DNA from: Pseudarthrobacter chlorophenolicus
GTDB taxonomy: Bacteria; Actinomycetota; Actinomycetes; Actinomycetales; Micrococcaceae
Length of the DNA: 64,000 nucleotides
Assembly: GCF_000962805.1 (NCBI RefSeq)
Contig: NZ_JZTW01000010.1
Location: forward strand, 62,001-126,000
Direction: 5' to 3'
A model generated the notes under the pieces. It did not search any database. It had not been told where the DNA came from and saw nothing but the letters and a program-made list of their open reading frames with translations. Of this stretch, positions 53,932 to 63,201 are shown piece after piece. The position numbers and the translations under genes were made by a program. How positions within the stretch are numbered: the stretch's first letter is position 1; every line of letters begins with the position of its first letter.

Positions 53932-55059
53932 CTACAGGTTACCCAGCCGGTCCCGCAGCTTCGCGAACATCCCGCCGCTGGCGGCCAGCTTGCCTTCGGT
54001 GATCTGTTCTCCGCGGAGCTTGGCGAGCTGGCGGAGGAGTTCCTCCTGGGCTGCATCGAGCTTGGCCGGCGTTTCCACCTGCAGGTGTACCTTCAGGTCA
54101 CCGCGGCCGTAGCCGCGCAGGTGGGTGACGCCGAGGCCGCGGAGGGTGATGATTTCACCGGACTGGGTACCCGGCTTCACGTCGATGTCCTGGGTTCCGT
54201 CGAAGGTCTCCAGGCTGACGTCGGTGCCCAGCGCCGCCGCGGTCATGGGAATGTTCAGGGTTGCGTGCAGGTCGTCGCCGTCCCGCACATAGGTGGCGTC
54301 GTTGTTGACGCGGACCTCCACGTAGAGGTCGCCGGAGGGGCCTCCTGCGGGGCCGGCTTCGCCCTGCCCGGTCAGCTGGATCCGTGTTCCGGTTGCGACG
54401 CCGGCGGGAACCTTGATGGTCAGCGAACGGCGGCTCCGGATGCGGCCCTGGCCGCTGCATTCGTTGCAGGGGTCTTTGATGACAGTGCCGAAGCCCTCGC
54501 AGGTGCCGCACGGTGCAGCGGTCATGACCTGGCCGAGGATCGAACGGACAGCGCGCTGGACCTGGCCGCTGCCCCCGCAGATGTCGCAGCGTTCGGGGTG
54601 GGTCCCCGGACGGCAGCATGACCCCTCACACGTGGGGCAGGTGACTGCGGTGTCCACCTCGAGCTTTTTGTTGACGCCGAAGACGGCGTCGCGCAGTTCG
54701 ATGCGGACGCTGATGAGTGCATCCTGGCCGCGGCGGACCCGTGAGGCGGGTCCGGAGGATCCGCCGGCGCCGAAGAACGTGTCGAAGATGTCCTGGAATG
54801 CAAAGCCCTGGCCGGCGTAGCTTCCGCCGCCAAACCCGTTGTCGGTGCCGTTCTCGTTGCCGGTGGTGTCATAGACCCGGCGTTTCTGAGGATCGGAGAG
54901 GACTTCGTAGGCGTGGGTCACCGCCTTGAAGCGGTCCGCCGCATCGTCGCCCGGGTTGACGTCGGGGTGGAGTGTCCGGGCCAGCTTGCGGTAGGCCTTC
55001 TTGATTTCTTCTCCGGTGGCTTCCGGTGAGACTCCAAGGACGTCATAGTGGCTGCTCAA
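53932..55059 (-). CDS. dnaJ: molecular chaperone DnaJ (DnaJ2)
   Basis: Hsp40 co-chaperone of 375 residues. The J domain (1-70) has the HPD motif in LHPDVNPG. The Gly-rich region with NGFGGGSYAG follows. The zinc region contains four CxxC repeats; the first (CPTCEGSC) replaces the usual last Gly with Cys. Two C-terminal substrate-binding domains end the protein. It lies 81 bases after hrcA and is probably under HrcA/CIRCE control. It stimulates DnaK; no dnaK is in the window. Confidence 0.95.
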   Translation of the reverse strand: MSSHYDVLGVSPEATGEEIKKAYRKLARTLHPDVNPGDDAADRFKAVTHAYEVLSDPQKRRVYDTTGNENGTDNGFGGGSYAGQGFAFQDIFDTFFGAGGSSGPASRVRRGQDALISVRIELRDAVFGVNKKLEVDTAVTCPTCEGSCCRPGTHPERCDICGGSGQVQRAVRSILGQVMTAAPCGTCEGFGTVIKDPCNECSGQGRIRSRRSLTIKVPAGVATGTRIQLTGQGEAGPAGGPSGDLYVEVRVNNDATYVRDGDDLHATLNIPMTAAALGTDVSLETFDGTQDIDVKPGTQSGEIITLRGLGVTHLRGYGRGDLKVHLQVETPAKLDAAQEELLRQLAKLRGEQITEGKLAASGGMFAKLRDRLGNL

Positions 55060-55140
55060 AGTTCGTATCTCTTCCTTGTTGTACTGCCTGCGGTTGGGCT
55101 GCCGTGCGGGCCCGCCGGCGGTGGTGCCGGGGCGGGCCGG

Positions 55141-56154
55141 TCAGGGACCCAGGATGCGGGAAAGGTAACGGGCAACTGCCCTGACGGCCGCCATGGTGTT
55201 GGGATAGTCCATCCGGGTGGGACCCAGGATGCCGATCTTGGCCACGCTGTCCGGGCCGTAGCCGGTGGCCACGACGGACGCTTCGGCAAGGCCGTCGTAG
55301 GGGTTTTCGCGGCCAATGCTCACGGCCACGCCACGGTGGTCCTGCGCCATGTCGCTCAGCAGCCGCAGCATCACCACTTGTTCTTCCAGGGCTTCCAGCA
55401 CGGGGCCGATGCTCAGCGGAAAATCGACATTGGACCGGGCCAGGTTGGCCGTGCCGGCCATGACCATGCGGTCCTCGCGGCTGCTGTGCGCAAGTATCTC
55501 CAGGGTATGGGCCAGCGCCTGCGCCGCCGGCCGCTCCCCCGGACTGACTGAGGAGACGACGGCGGGAAGGGCCTGCCCCAGCCGCGCCAGCGGTGTTCCG
55601 GCCAGGGTTCCCAGGAAACGGGTACGCAGCGCGGACAAAGCATCGTCCGCGAGGTCCTGTCCAACGTCGATGACGCGCTGCTCCACATTTCCGCTGTTCG
55701 CTATGAGGACCACCAGGACCTTGCGCGGCGCCAGCAGGACGAACTCAATGTGCCGGATCAGCGCCCGGCTGAGGTGGGGGTACTGGACCACGGCCACCTG
55801 GTTGGTCAACTGGGACAACAGCCGCACGGTGCGGTCGAGGACGTCGTCAAGGTCGTCGGATCCCTCGAGGAGGGACTGGATGGCCCGCCGTTCCGCCTGC
55901 GAAAGCGGCTTCACGGCCGAAATTTGGTCCACAAACAGCCGGTAACCCTTATCCGTTGGAATCCGGCCGGCACTGGTGTGCGGCGCCGTGATGAGGCCCT
56001 CGTCCTCCAGCGCGGCCATGTCGTTCCGGATGGTGGCGCTGGAGACCCCCAGGTGATGCCGTTCCACCAGGGCCTTGGAGCCTACCGGCTCCCGGGAGTG
56101 GACGTAGTCCTCCACGATGGCCCGCAGAACTTCCAGCTTGCGCGGCTCACTCAC
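55141..56154 (-). CDS. hrcA: heat-inducible transcription repressor HrcA
   Basis: Heat-shock repressor, 337 residues from GTG 56154, preceded by GGAGGTGGA. The N-terminal winged HTH has SKALVERHHLGVSSATIRNDMAALEDEGLITAPHTSAGRIPTDKGYR (HTH and wing, residues about 22-66). The inserted dimerisation domain and GAF-like core follow. It binds CIRCE and releases it on heat shock, when GroE becomes limiting. A CIRCE element lies about 85 bp upstream of its start, so it is autoregulated and controls dnaJ as well. Confidence 0.95.
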   Translation of the reverse strand: MSEPRKLEVLRAIVEDYVHSREPVGSKALVERHHLGVSSATIRNDMAALEDEGLITAPHTSAGRIPTDKGYRLFVDQISAVKPLSQAERRAIQSLLEGSDDLDDVLDRTVRLLSQLTNQVAVVQYPHLSRALIRHIEFVLLAPRKVLVVLIANSGNVEQRVIDVGQDLADDALSALRTRFLGTLAGTPLARLGQALPAVVSSVSPGERPAAQALAHTLEILAHSSREDRMVMAGTANLARSNVDFPLSIGPVLEALEEQVVMLRLLSDMAQDHRGVAVSIGRENPYDGLAEASVVATGYGPDSVAKIGILGPTRMDYPNTMAAVRAVARYLSRILGP

Positions 56155-56237
56155 ACTCCACCTCCATCCAGTCGGGGTGGAAAACCCACCCGTTCCTTCC
56201 TGCCAGTCTGCACGCACTTAAACGTGCACTAGAACTG

Positions 56238-56264
56238 TTAGCACTCGACATGCCTAAGTGCTAA
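56238..56264 (-). promoter_or_regulatory. CIRCE operator of the hrcA-dnaJ operon
   Basis: TTAGCACTC (56238-56246), nine bases, then AAGTGCTAA (56256-56264). The inverted repeat matches the HrcA operator TTAGCACTC-N9-GAGTGCTAA with a single mismatch in the right half. It is upstream of hrcA on the minus strand and divergent from the DUF3097 gene. Confidence 0.9.
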
Positions 56265-56351
56265 CAGTCTATTATGCCTTGGCCCGTTGTTAGCATTGGT
56301 ACCGCTCCGGGCGAAATTCCGGGACAAGACCTACGGCAAGGCGGAATGACC

Positions 56352-57203
56352 ATGGATTACCAGAATTGGGGCCCGCGGGACATGTCCGCTCCCGCGCGTA
56401 CGCAGCTGCCGGAAGTGCCCGTCGAACGGGGCATGGTGCTCGAAGACGTACAGTCCGGATGGGTGGGGGCCGTTACCCGGGTGGAAAAGTCCGGCGGCAT
56501 GCACGTGGTGGCCCTCGAGGACCGGCGCGGAAAGTCGCGCACCTTCCGGCTGGGATTCGGGTTCCTCCTTGAAGGCCGTGCCATCAGATTGATGCCGCCG
56601 GCACCCCGGCCCGCAGCGGGCGGCCCGTCAGCCGGGCGCACCGCTTCAGGCTCCGTACGCGTCGCAGGCCAGCGCGCACAGGTGGCCAAGGCGAGCCGCA
56701 TCTGGGTGGAAGGCAAGCACGACGCCGAACTCGTCGAGAAGGTATGGGGAGACGACCTTCGGGTGGAGGGCATCGTCGTCGAACCCCTGCATGGCATCGA
56801 CGACCTCGCCGGGGCCGTGAAGGAATTCAGGCCCGGCCCGGGGCGCCGGCTGGGCGTGCTGGTGGACCATCTGGTCCCGGACTCCAAGGAATCCCGCATT
56901 GCTGCCGCTGTCATGGCGGGCCCCGGAGCTGCAGGCAACGTCCTGATTGTCGGCCATCCCTACGTGGATGTCTGGCAGGCCATCCGGCCCTCCGTGCTGG
57001 GCATTCCACAATGGCCGTCAGTACCGCGGGGCCAGGACTGGAAAACCGGGATCCTTAAGGCGTTCGGCTGGCCGCATTCCACAAAGGAGGACATCGGGCT
57101 GGGATGGCAGAAACTGCTCGGCGCCGTCCATACCTACGCAGACCTGGAGGCTTCCCTGCTGGGCCGCGTCGAGGAAGTCATCGACTTCCTCACGGCACCC
57201 TGA
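56352..57203 (+). CDS. DUF3097 domain protein
   Basis: A 283-residue actinobacterial protein of the DUF3097 family. The N-terminal part (about 20-80) is a small barrel-like domain with RGMVLEDVQSGWVGAV. The C-terminal part is Toprim-like: RIWVEGKHDAELVEKVWGDDL then GIVVEPLHGIDDL, GVLVDHLVPDSKES and VLIVGHPYVDVW, which hold the Glu and Asp residues of such metal sites. Start ATG 56352 or 56346 (both fit the AAGG upstream). Function is unknown; nucleic-acid handling is inferred from the fold. The CIRCE box lies in its upstream region, about 90 bp from the start. Confidence 0.84.
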   Translation: MDYQNWGPRDMSAPARTQLPEVPVERGMVLEDVQSGWVGAVTRVEKSGGMHVVALEDRRGKSRTFRLGFGFLLEGRAIRLMPPAPRPAAGGPSAGRTASGSVRVAGQRAQVAKASRIWVEGKHDAELVEKVWGDDLRVEGIVVEPLHGIDDLAGAVKEFRPGPGRRLGVLVDHLVPDSKESRIAAAVMAGPGAAGNVLIVGHPYVDVWQAIRPSVLGIPQWPSVPRGQDWKTGILKAFGWPHSTKEDIGLGWQKLLGAVHTYADLEASLLGRVEEVIDFLTAP

Positions 57204-57322
57204 CGGACGCCGGACCGTCAAACACCAGTATTCTTGATATTGCGGTGGCCCGCGATCCGCAGCGGGCGCCGAAGCATCAACTGCATCCCCGGCATCAATT
57301 GCACTTTTCGAAGGAACAGACT

Positions 57323-57742
57323 GTGGCAGAAAACGCACGCGAGCACAGGGACGGCCAAAGCAGCACCGGCCGTTCCGAATACCACGGCGTCCCGGCGAAT
57401 GCGCTCCCGCTTACGGCCAGCGAAGACCGGCAGTGGGCCACCCTGGCACACTTCGGCGGGATCCTGGGATGCGTCCCCGCCCTGCTGATCTTCCTCATCT
57501 TCCGCGACCGGGGGCCCTTCACGGCCCAGGAGTCGAAGGAAGCCCTGAACTTCAGCCTGCCGCCAACCATCGCAGCGGTAGTGGCGAACATCCTGGTATT
57601 CATTCCCGTGGTCGGGAACATTTTTGCCGTAATCGCCACGTTGATCTGGATTGCGCTGACCTGCTTTTCAGTAGCGGCGGGCATCCACGTCAACCGCGGC
57701 CAGCCGCACCGTTACCAGTTCAACCTGCGCTGGATCAAATAG
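57323..57742 (+). CDS. DUF4870 family membrane protein (Tic20-like)
   Basis: A 139-residue membrane protein with a polar N-terminus (about 1-35) and three membrane segments. Signatures include EDRQWATLAHFGGILG, FRDRGPFTAQESKEALNFSL and the C-terminal AAGIHVNRGQPHRYQFNLRWI, which fit DUF4870. GTG 57323 follows AAGGAACA. The function of the family is not established. It is convergent with hemW, with 7 bases between stops. Confidence 0.88.
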   Translation: MAENAREHRDGQSSTGRSEYHGVPANALPLTASEDRQWATLAHFGGILGCVPALLIFLIFRDRGPFTAQESKEALNFSLPPTIAAVVANILVFIPVVGNIFAVIATLIWIALTCFSVAAGIHVNRGQPHRYQFNLRWIK

Positions 57743-57749
57743 TCCCGCG

Positions 57750-58979
57750 CTAGTCGGGCAGGATCCGGCGGACCACCGCGTCGGCCAGGAGCCTTCCCTT
57801 CAACGTCAGGACCAGCGTCCCGCGGAATGCTGCGCCCGGATCCACCAGCCCCTCGGCTATCAGCCCGGCGATCTGGTGCCGCCCCACTGTATCCAGGCTC
57901 GCCACTTCCAATCCGGACTGAAGGCGGGCCTCAAGCATGACCCGCTCCACGTTCCGGGTTTCAGCGTCGAGGGTTTCGCGTCCGGCCGCCGGTGAAATGC
58001 CCTGCGCCAGCCGGCCCGCGTACGCGGTGGGATGTTTGACGTTCCACCAGCGCACACCGCCCACGTGCGAGTGCGCCCCCGGCCCAATCCCCCACCAGTC
58101 ATCGCCGCGCCAGTAGGCGAGGTTGTGGCGGCAGGCCTGCTCGGGAGTGCGCGCCCAGTTGCTGACCTCGTACCACTCCAGCCCTGCAGAGGTGATCAGG
58201 CGGTCGGCGAGCTCGTACTTGTCGGCGTGATCGTCGTCGTCGATACCCGGGACCTCACCGCGCCGGATCTGTGCCGCCAGCTTGGTGCCGTCCTCAACGA
58301 TCAGCGCATAGGCGCTGATGTGGTCCGGCCCGTAGGACAACGCAGTCTCCAGGGAGTACTGCCAGTCGGCCAGCGACTCACCAGGCGTCCCGTAGATCAG
58401 GTCGAGGCTGACCGCCAGGCCGGCGTCGCGGGCCCACTGCACCACCTGGGGAACCCTGCTCGGGGTGTGGGTGCGGTCCAGGACCTTCAGGACGTGCGGA
58501 ACGGCGGACTGCATCCCGAACGAGACCCGCGTAAAGCCGGCATCCCTGAGCACAGCCAGGGACTCCGGTGTCACCGAGTCGGGATTCGCCTCAGTGGTGA
58601 CCTCGGCGCCTTCCTCGATCCCCCACTGGTCGATAGCTGTCCGAAGAATCAAGGCGAGATCTTCCGCCGGCAACAGCGTGGGCGTGCCGCCGCCGAAGAA
58701 GACGGTGCTGAGCTTTCGGTCCGGCACGCCGGAGCCCTTGAGCACATCGGCCGCAAACGCTACCTCGGACGCTGCCGTACCGGCGTAGGCATACTGTGAG
58801 GCACCGCCGCCGAGTTCGGTGGCAGTGTAGGTGTTGAAGTCGCAGTACCCGCAGCGCACAGCGCAGAATGGGATGTGGACGTACAGCCCGAACGCGCGGT
58901 CCCCCGCACCGACGGCCGCCTGCGGAGGCAGGATGCCGTCCGACGGCGCCGGGTCACCGAGGGGAAGTACGCTGGGCAT
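57750..58979 (-). CDS. hemW: radical SAM protein HemW (heme chaperone)
   Basis: Radical SAM enzyme family of 409 residues. The cluster motif is HIPFCAVRCGYCDFNTY (CxxxCxxC) near residue 35. FFGGGTPTLLPAEDL, EANPDS, GMQSAV and DLIYGTPGESLADW follow in family order. It lacks the extra residue pattern of true HemN; HemW proteins deliver heme to respiratory enzymes instead of making it. The start region has a short extension of about 25 residues. Next to lepA on the same strand, as in mycobacteria. Confidence 0.93.
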   Translation of the reverse strand: MPSVLPLGDPAPSDGILPPQAAVGAGDRAFGLYVHIPFCAVRCGYCDFNTYTATELGGGASQYAYAGTAASEVAFAADVLKGSGVPDRKLSTVFFGGGTPTLLPAEDLALILRTAIDQWGIEEGAEVTTEANPDSVTPESLAVLRDAGFTRVSFGMQSAVPHVLKVLDRTHTPSRVPQVVQWARDAGLAVSLDLIYGTPGESLADWQYSLETALSYGPDHISAYALIVEDGTKLAAQIRRGEVPGIDDDDHADKYELADRLITSAGLEWYEVSNWARTPEQACRHNLAYWRGDDWWGIGPGAHSHVGGVRWWNVKHPTAYAGRLAQGISPAAGRETLDAETRNVERVMLEARLQSGLEVASLDTVGRHQIAGLIAEGLVDPGAAFRGTLVLTLKGRLLADAVVRRILPD

Positions 58980-59004
58980 CAGCGGGTACCCCGCTGCGCG
59001 GTGG

Positions 59005-60861
59005 TCACTTCTTTTTGGCCTTATCCTTCGATTCGTCGGTGGTGAGCGCGGCGATGAACGCTTCCTGCGGCACCTCCACGGTGCCCACCATCTTCATGCG
59101 CTTCTTGCCTTCTTTTTGCTTCTCCAGCAGCTTGCGCTTACGCGAGATGTCACCGCCGTAGCACTTGGCCAGGACGTCCTTGCGGATGGCCCGGATGCTT
59201 TCGCGGGCGATGATCCTGGAACCAATGGCCGCCTGGATGGGCACCTCGAACTGCTGCCGCGGGATCAGTTCGCGGAGCTTTCCGGTCATCATCACGCCGT
59301 AGGCGTACGCCTTCTCCCGGTGCGTGATGGCACTGAAGGCATCCACCTGTTCGCCCTGGAGCATGATGTCCACCTTCACGAGGTCGGCGACCTGTTCGCC
59401 GTCGGCCTTCCAGTCCAGGGAGCCGTAGCCTCGGGTTTTGGACTTGAGGATGTCGAAGAAGTCGAACACGATTTCCGCCAGGGGCAGGCGGTAGCGGATT
59501 TCCACCCGGTCCTCGGAGAGGTAGTCCATGCCGCCCATGACGCCGCGGCGTGACTGGCACAGTTCCATGATGGCGCCGACGAACTCGTTGGGGGCCAGGA
59601 TGGTGGCGGAAACCATGGGCTCGCGGACCTCGGCGATCTTGCCGGTGGGGTACTCGCTGGGGTTGGTCACCCGGACCACCTTTTTGTCTTCCAGGGTCAC
59701 CTCGTACTCCACGTTCGGAGCGGTGGAAATGAGGTCGAGGTTGTACTCGCGCTCCAGGCGTTCGCGGGTGATCTCGAGGTGGAGGAGGCCCAGGAAGCCC
59801 ACGCGGAAGCCGAAGCCCAGCGCCGCAGAGGTTTCGGGTTCGTACACCAGCGCAGCATCGTTGAGCATGAGTTTCTCAAGGGCATCGCGCAGTACCGGGT
59901 AGTCGGCGCCGTCCAGCGGGTAGAGGCCGGAGAACACCATGGGTTTGGCATCGGCGTAGCCGGGAAGCGACTCGGCGGCCGGCTTGGCCAGGTTGGTGAC
60001 GGTGTCGCCCACCTTGGACTGGCGGACGTCCTTCACGCCGGTGATCAGGTAGCCCACTTCGCCAACGCCCAGTCCCTTGGAGGGGGTGGGTTCCGGGGAG
60101 CTGACGCCGATTTCCAGGAGCTCGTGGGAGGCCCTGGTGGACATCATCTGGATGCGTTCACGTGGGTGGAGCATGCCGTCCACCACGCGGACATAGGTCA
60201 CCACGCCGCGGTAGGTATCGTAAACCGAGTCGAAGATCATGGCACGGGCCGGGGCGTCGGGATTGCCTTCCGGCGCCGGCAGGTCGCGGACGATCTTGTC
60301 CAGGAGCGCTTCCACGCCAACTCCGGTCTTGCCGGACACGCGCAGCACGTCCTCGGGATCGCCGCCGATGAGGCTGGCAAGCTCAGCTGCATACTTTTCC
60401 GGCTGCGCTGCCGGAAGATCGATCTTGTTCAGCACCGGGATGATGGTGAGGTTGTTCTCCATCGCCAGGTACAGGTTGGCAAGCGTCTGGGCCTCAATAC
60501 CCTGGGCCGCGTCCACCAGCAGGATGGCGCCCTCGCAGGCCGCAAGGGACCGTGATACCTCATAGGTAAAGTCCACGTGGCCCGGGGTGTCGATCATGTT
60601 CAGCGCGTAACTGACGCCTTCAACCTCCCACGGCATGCGCACGGCCTGCGACTTGATGGTGATGCCGCGTTCGCGCTCAATGTCCATCCGGTCCAGGTAC
60701 TGGGCCTTCATGTCACGCGCCTGGACCACGCCGGTGGACTGCAGCATCCGGTCAGCGAGGGTGGACTTGCCGTGGTCAATATGCGCGATGATGCAAAAGT
60801 TCCGAATAATAGCCGGATCTGTCGCGGCGGGCACCGGTGCGGTGCGGGCCATGGGAGACAC
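59005..60861 (-). CDS. lepA: elongation factor 4
   Basis: Translational GTPase of 618 residues that back-translocates or rescues stalled ribosomes. G1 is [10 protein letters not shown]3 is DTPGHVDF, G4 is NKID. The C-terminal LepA-specific domain ends with [24 protein letters not shown], a hallmark. It starts at ATG 60861; a second ATG lies three codons later. It lies 25 bases upstream of hemW, and the pair is probably co-transcribed. Length is normal for the family. Confidence 0.97.
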   Translation of the reverse strand: MSPMARTAPVPAATDPAIIRNFCIIAHIDHGKSTLADRMLQSTGVVQARDMKAQYLDRMDIERERGITIKSQAVRMPWEVEGVSYALNMIDTPGHVDFTYEVSRSLAACEGAILLVDAAQGIEAQTLANLYLAMENNLTIIPVLNKIDLPAAQPEKYAAELASLIGGDPEDVLRVSGKTGVGVEALLDKIVRDLPAPEGNPDAPARAMIFDSVYDTYRGVVTYVRVVDGMLHPRERIQMMSTRASHELLEIGVSSPEPTPSKGLGVGEVGYLITGVKDVRQSKVGDTVTNLAKPAAESLPGYADAKPMVFSGLYPLDGADYPVLRDALEKLMLNDAALVYEPETSAALGFGFRVGFLGLLHLEITRERLEREYNLDLISTAPNVEYEVTLEDKKVVRVTNPSEYPTGKIAEVREPMVSATILAPNEFVGAIMELCQSRRGVMGGMDYLSEDRVEIRYRLPLAEIVFDFFDILKSKTRGYGSLDWKADGEQVADLVKVDIMLQGEQVDAFSAITHREKAYAYGVMMTGKLRELIPRQQFEVPIQAAIGSRIIARESIRAIRKDVLAKCYGGDISRKRKLLEKQKEGKKRMKMVGTVEVPQEAFIAALTTDESKDKAKKK

Positions 60862-61031
60862 GCAGGGTCCTTACTGTTGGCTTTTCCGCGGCCCCCGGCA
60901 GGCACACCACATGCTGCCCGCGGATTAGCCGCACTTCTTCAGCCACCAGTGTCCCACGTCCTGGCCACTGGCACCGCATTACCTGCATGGGAGCCACCCC
61001 GCCTGCAGCGCCCGGGCTATAGGGTGGCCGC

Positions 61032-61580
61032 ATGGCTATCAACTTCCGCATGCTGGGTGACGCTGTCCGGGCCGGCCTGAGGCTGCTTCGGAACGCGGAC
61101 AAACCAACAGCGCATCAGCGTCCCGCTCCGCGACCTGCCCGCACGGAAGCAACAGGCACCCAACGCGGCGTTCCTCCTGCAGGCTATCCCGGGGATTTCA
61201 ACGGCAGGGCTGAGATCCGTTATGCGCCGCAGCCGGACGGCGAGCCCGATCCGGGCGAAGTCGTGTGGACGTGGGTCCCCTTTGAAGAGGACTACTCCCG
61301 CGGCAAGGACCGGCCCGTCCTCATCGTGGGGCGCAACGGAAAGTACCTGCTGGGGCTGATGCTCACCAGCATGGACCGGGTACCGGAAGCGTCCACCTCC
61401 GGGGCCTATATAGATGTGGGGGCCGGCGGATGGGACCGCCAGGGCCGGCCCAGCGAAGCGAAACTGGACCGGGTGCTGCAGATCCTCCCGGACAGCATCC
61501 GCAGGGAGGGTGCCGTACTGGACCGGGGGCGGTTCGATGCCGTTGCCGCCGGGCTCCGGAAGCGACACGGCTGGACCTAG
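61032..61580 (+). CDS. PemK/MazF-like protein without partner antitoxin
   Basis: A 182-residue protein. After an Arg/Thr/Pro-rich stretch of about 50 residues, a PemK/MazF-type SH3-like barrel appears: GEPDPGEVVWTWVPFEEDYSRGKDRPVLIV, then LLGLMLTSMDRV and a C-terminal LDRVLQILPDSIRREGAVLDRGRFDAVAAGL. In toxins, the Arg and the Ser/Thr of the barrel cleave mRNA at specific sites. No gene for an antitoxin sits next to it: lepA is divergent upstream and rpsT lies 168 bases downstream. An orphan or domesticated role is likely. Confidence 0.8.
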   Translation: MAINFRMLGDAVRAGLRLLRNADKPTAHQRPAPRPARTEATGTQRGVPPAGYPGDFNGRAEIRYAPQPDGEPDPGEVVWTWVPFEEDYSRGKDRPVLIVGRNGKYLLGLMLTSMDRVPEASTSGAYIDVGAGGWDRQGRPSEAKLDRVLQILPDSIRREGAVLDRGRFDAVAAGLRKRHGWT

Positions 61581-61748
61581 CACGAAAACTGGCCAGTGGC
61601 GCAGCTGACCTGCTAATATTTTTAGCTGTGTGTCCGTGCAGGTCGACGGTCACTGATGGTTGGCCGCCATAGGTATCCCCACGCCGCTCAGTCAAGGCCA
61701 GCTTGAAAGCCCTCTAGACCATTTCCGCATTACAAAGAGAGTTCACAC

Positions 61749-62009
61749 GTGGCGAATATCAAGTCCCAGAAGAAGCGCATCCTGACCAACGAAAAGGCAC
61801 GCCTGCGCAACAACGCAGTCAAGTCCGAGCTGAGGACGGCCATCCGCGCCGTCAACACGGCCGTTGAGTCCGCCGACAAGGACGCTGCTGCTACTGCGCT
61901 CGTTTCTGCCAGCCGCAAGCTGGACAAGGCTGTCAGCAAGGGTGTTCTGCACAAGAACAACGCAGCGAACCGCAAGTCGGCGATCTCCAAGAAGGTCAAC
62001 GCACTGTAA
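61749..62009 (+). CDS. rpsT: 30S ribosomal protein S20
   Basis: Primary rRNA-binding protein of the small subunit, 86 residues, very rich in Lys/Ala/Asn. The N-terminus [21 protein letters not shown] (GTG in the DNA) and the C-terminus [23 protein letters not shown] are the usual helical hairpin. AAAGAGAG precedes the start. It is followed within 30 bases by a strong hairpin terminator, so it is a single-gene transcript. Confidence 0.97.
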   Translation: MANIKSQKKRILTNEKARLRNNAVKSELRTAIRAVNTAVESADKDAAATALVSASRKLDKAVSKGVLHKNNAANRKSAISKKVNAL

Positions 62010-62035
62010 GGTTTCCAGTTCCATGAACTGATGGA

Positions 62036-62074
62036 TGTGGCCGGTACCCCTCGGGTACCGGCCACACGCCTTTA
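62036..62074. terminator. rpsT terminator
   Basis: A perfect 14-bp inverted repeat (62036-62049 with 62053-62066), 3-base loop, followed by CGCCTTT. It ends rpsT and may also end the holA transcript from the other side. Confidence 0.82.
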
Positions 62075-62090
62075 AGCTCCGGGATACCTC

Positions 62091-62120
62091 ATTGGTGGTC
62101 ATTGGTGGTCATTGGTGGTC
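62091..62120. repeat. three tandem copies of a 10-bp repeat
   Basis: ATTGGTGGTC is repeated three times without a mismatch at 62091-62120, between rpsT and holA. It is non-coding. The copy number may vary between strains. Confidence 0.85.
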
Positions 62121-62184
62121 CCCATAGACCATTCCCAACGCACCGCGCTGATGTCTGACCGGTGCGTTGCTCCTGCCCTTGCCG

Positions 62185-63201
62185 CTACCTGCCCTGGACG
62201 GACATGGAAATCACCGTCACCGCATGTTCCACGGCGTAGACGGGGTCGCGGGACAACCCCTTCACCTGTGCATCAGCTTCAGCCGTGGCCTGGATGGACC
62301 GCACCAGTCCGTCAGGGGTCCACCGGCGTACGTCACGCTGGGCCTGTTCAACCAGCCAGGGCTGCATTCCCAGCTCGGCCGCAATCTGGGCCGCGGATCC
62401 GGATGCGCCGGCAACCCGGGCCACGGTCCTGAGCTTCGCAGCCAGCGCTGCAACCAGCGGTACGGGGTCTGCCCCGGTGGCCAGTGCATGGCGCAGAGTG
62501 GAAAGGGCCAGCGGACCGTTTCCGGCCATGGCGGCATCAGCCACCTTAAACGCCGTAGCTTCCACGCGCCCGCCGTAATAGCGGTCCACGACGTCCGGCG
62601 TGACAGTCCCGGTCGAGTCCGCAATGAGTTGGCTGCACGCTGCCGCAAGCTCGGACAGGTTGGCTCCCACCGCATTCACGAGGGCCAGCACAGCCTCCTG
62701 GTCGATACGGCGCTGGGCTTCCTTGAATTCGGCGGACACGAAGGCCATCTTGTCCGTGTCCTTTTTCAGCGGCTGGCAGTCCACCACAGGCCAGCCGCCC
62801 TTCCGAACAGCGTCCAGGAGCTTCTTGCCACGCGCACCCCCGCCATGACGGAGGACCAGGACGGCATCATCCGCCGGCTGGCCGACGTAGGACAGCGCGT
62901 CGGTGAGGAAGGCCTCATTCATGGCTTCCAGCGCTTCGACTTCGATCAGCTTGCTCTCACCGAAAAGCGAAGGGCTGACCTGCATCAGGAGGGACCCGGG
63001 TTCGTAGGCCGCAGCGTTGATCCGGCTTACCTCAACGTCCGGAGCCGCCTGGCGGACCTGGGAACGGACGCTGTCCATGGCCCTGATACCCAGGTAATCT
63101 TCCGGCCCGCTCACCAGGACAATGGCCGCGGGAGTCACGTCCCGCCAGGCTGCCGGATTCGACGCCGGCGGGCGGGTTCCGCGCTTTTGCGCAGCAGCCA
63201 T
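62185..63201 (-). CDS. holA: DNA polymerase III subunit delta
   Basis: Clamp-loader delta subunit of 338 residues that opens the sliding clamp. The N-terminal AAA+ fold has VLVSGPEDYLGIRAMDSV, then VEALEAMNEAFLTDALSYV and DDAVLVLRHGGGARGKKLL; as in other delta subunits, the ATP site is not conserved. The C-terminal helical domain has AELGMQPWLVEQAQRDVRRW. AAGGAA lies upstream of the ATG. Its 5' end overlaps the comEC reading frame by 67 bases, which is large; the same neighbour order is known in mycobacteria. Confidence 0.94.
   Translation of the reverse strand: MAAAQKRGTRPPASNPAAWRDVTPAAIVLVSGPEDYLGIRAMDSVRSQVRQAAPDVEVSRINAAAYEPGSLLMQVSPSLFGESKLIEVEALEAMNEAFLTDALSYVGQPADDAVLVLRHGGGARGKKLLDAVRKGGWPVVDCQPLKKDTDKMAFVSAEFKEAQRRIDQEAVLALVNAVGANLSELAAACSQLIADSTGTVTPDVVDRYYGGRVEATAFKVADAAMAGNGPLALSTLRHALATGADPVPLVAALAAKLRTVARVAGASGSAAQIAAELGMQPWLVEQAQRDVRRWTPDGLVRSIQATAEADAQVKGLSRDPVYAVEHAVTVISMSVQGR

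Noticed and set aside
61032-61748. Toxin-antitoxin pair with PemK
   Set aside because: No small partner ORF with a good start and ribosome site lies on the same strand before or after it.
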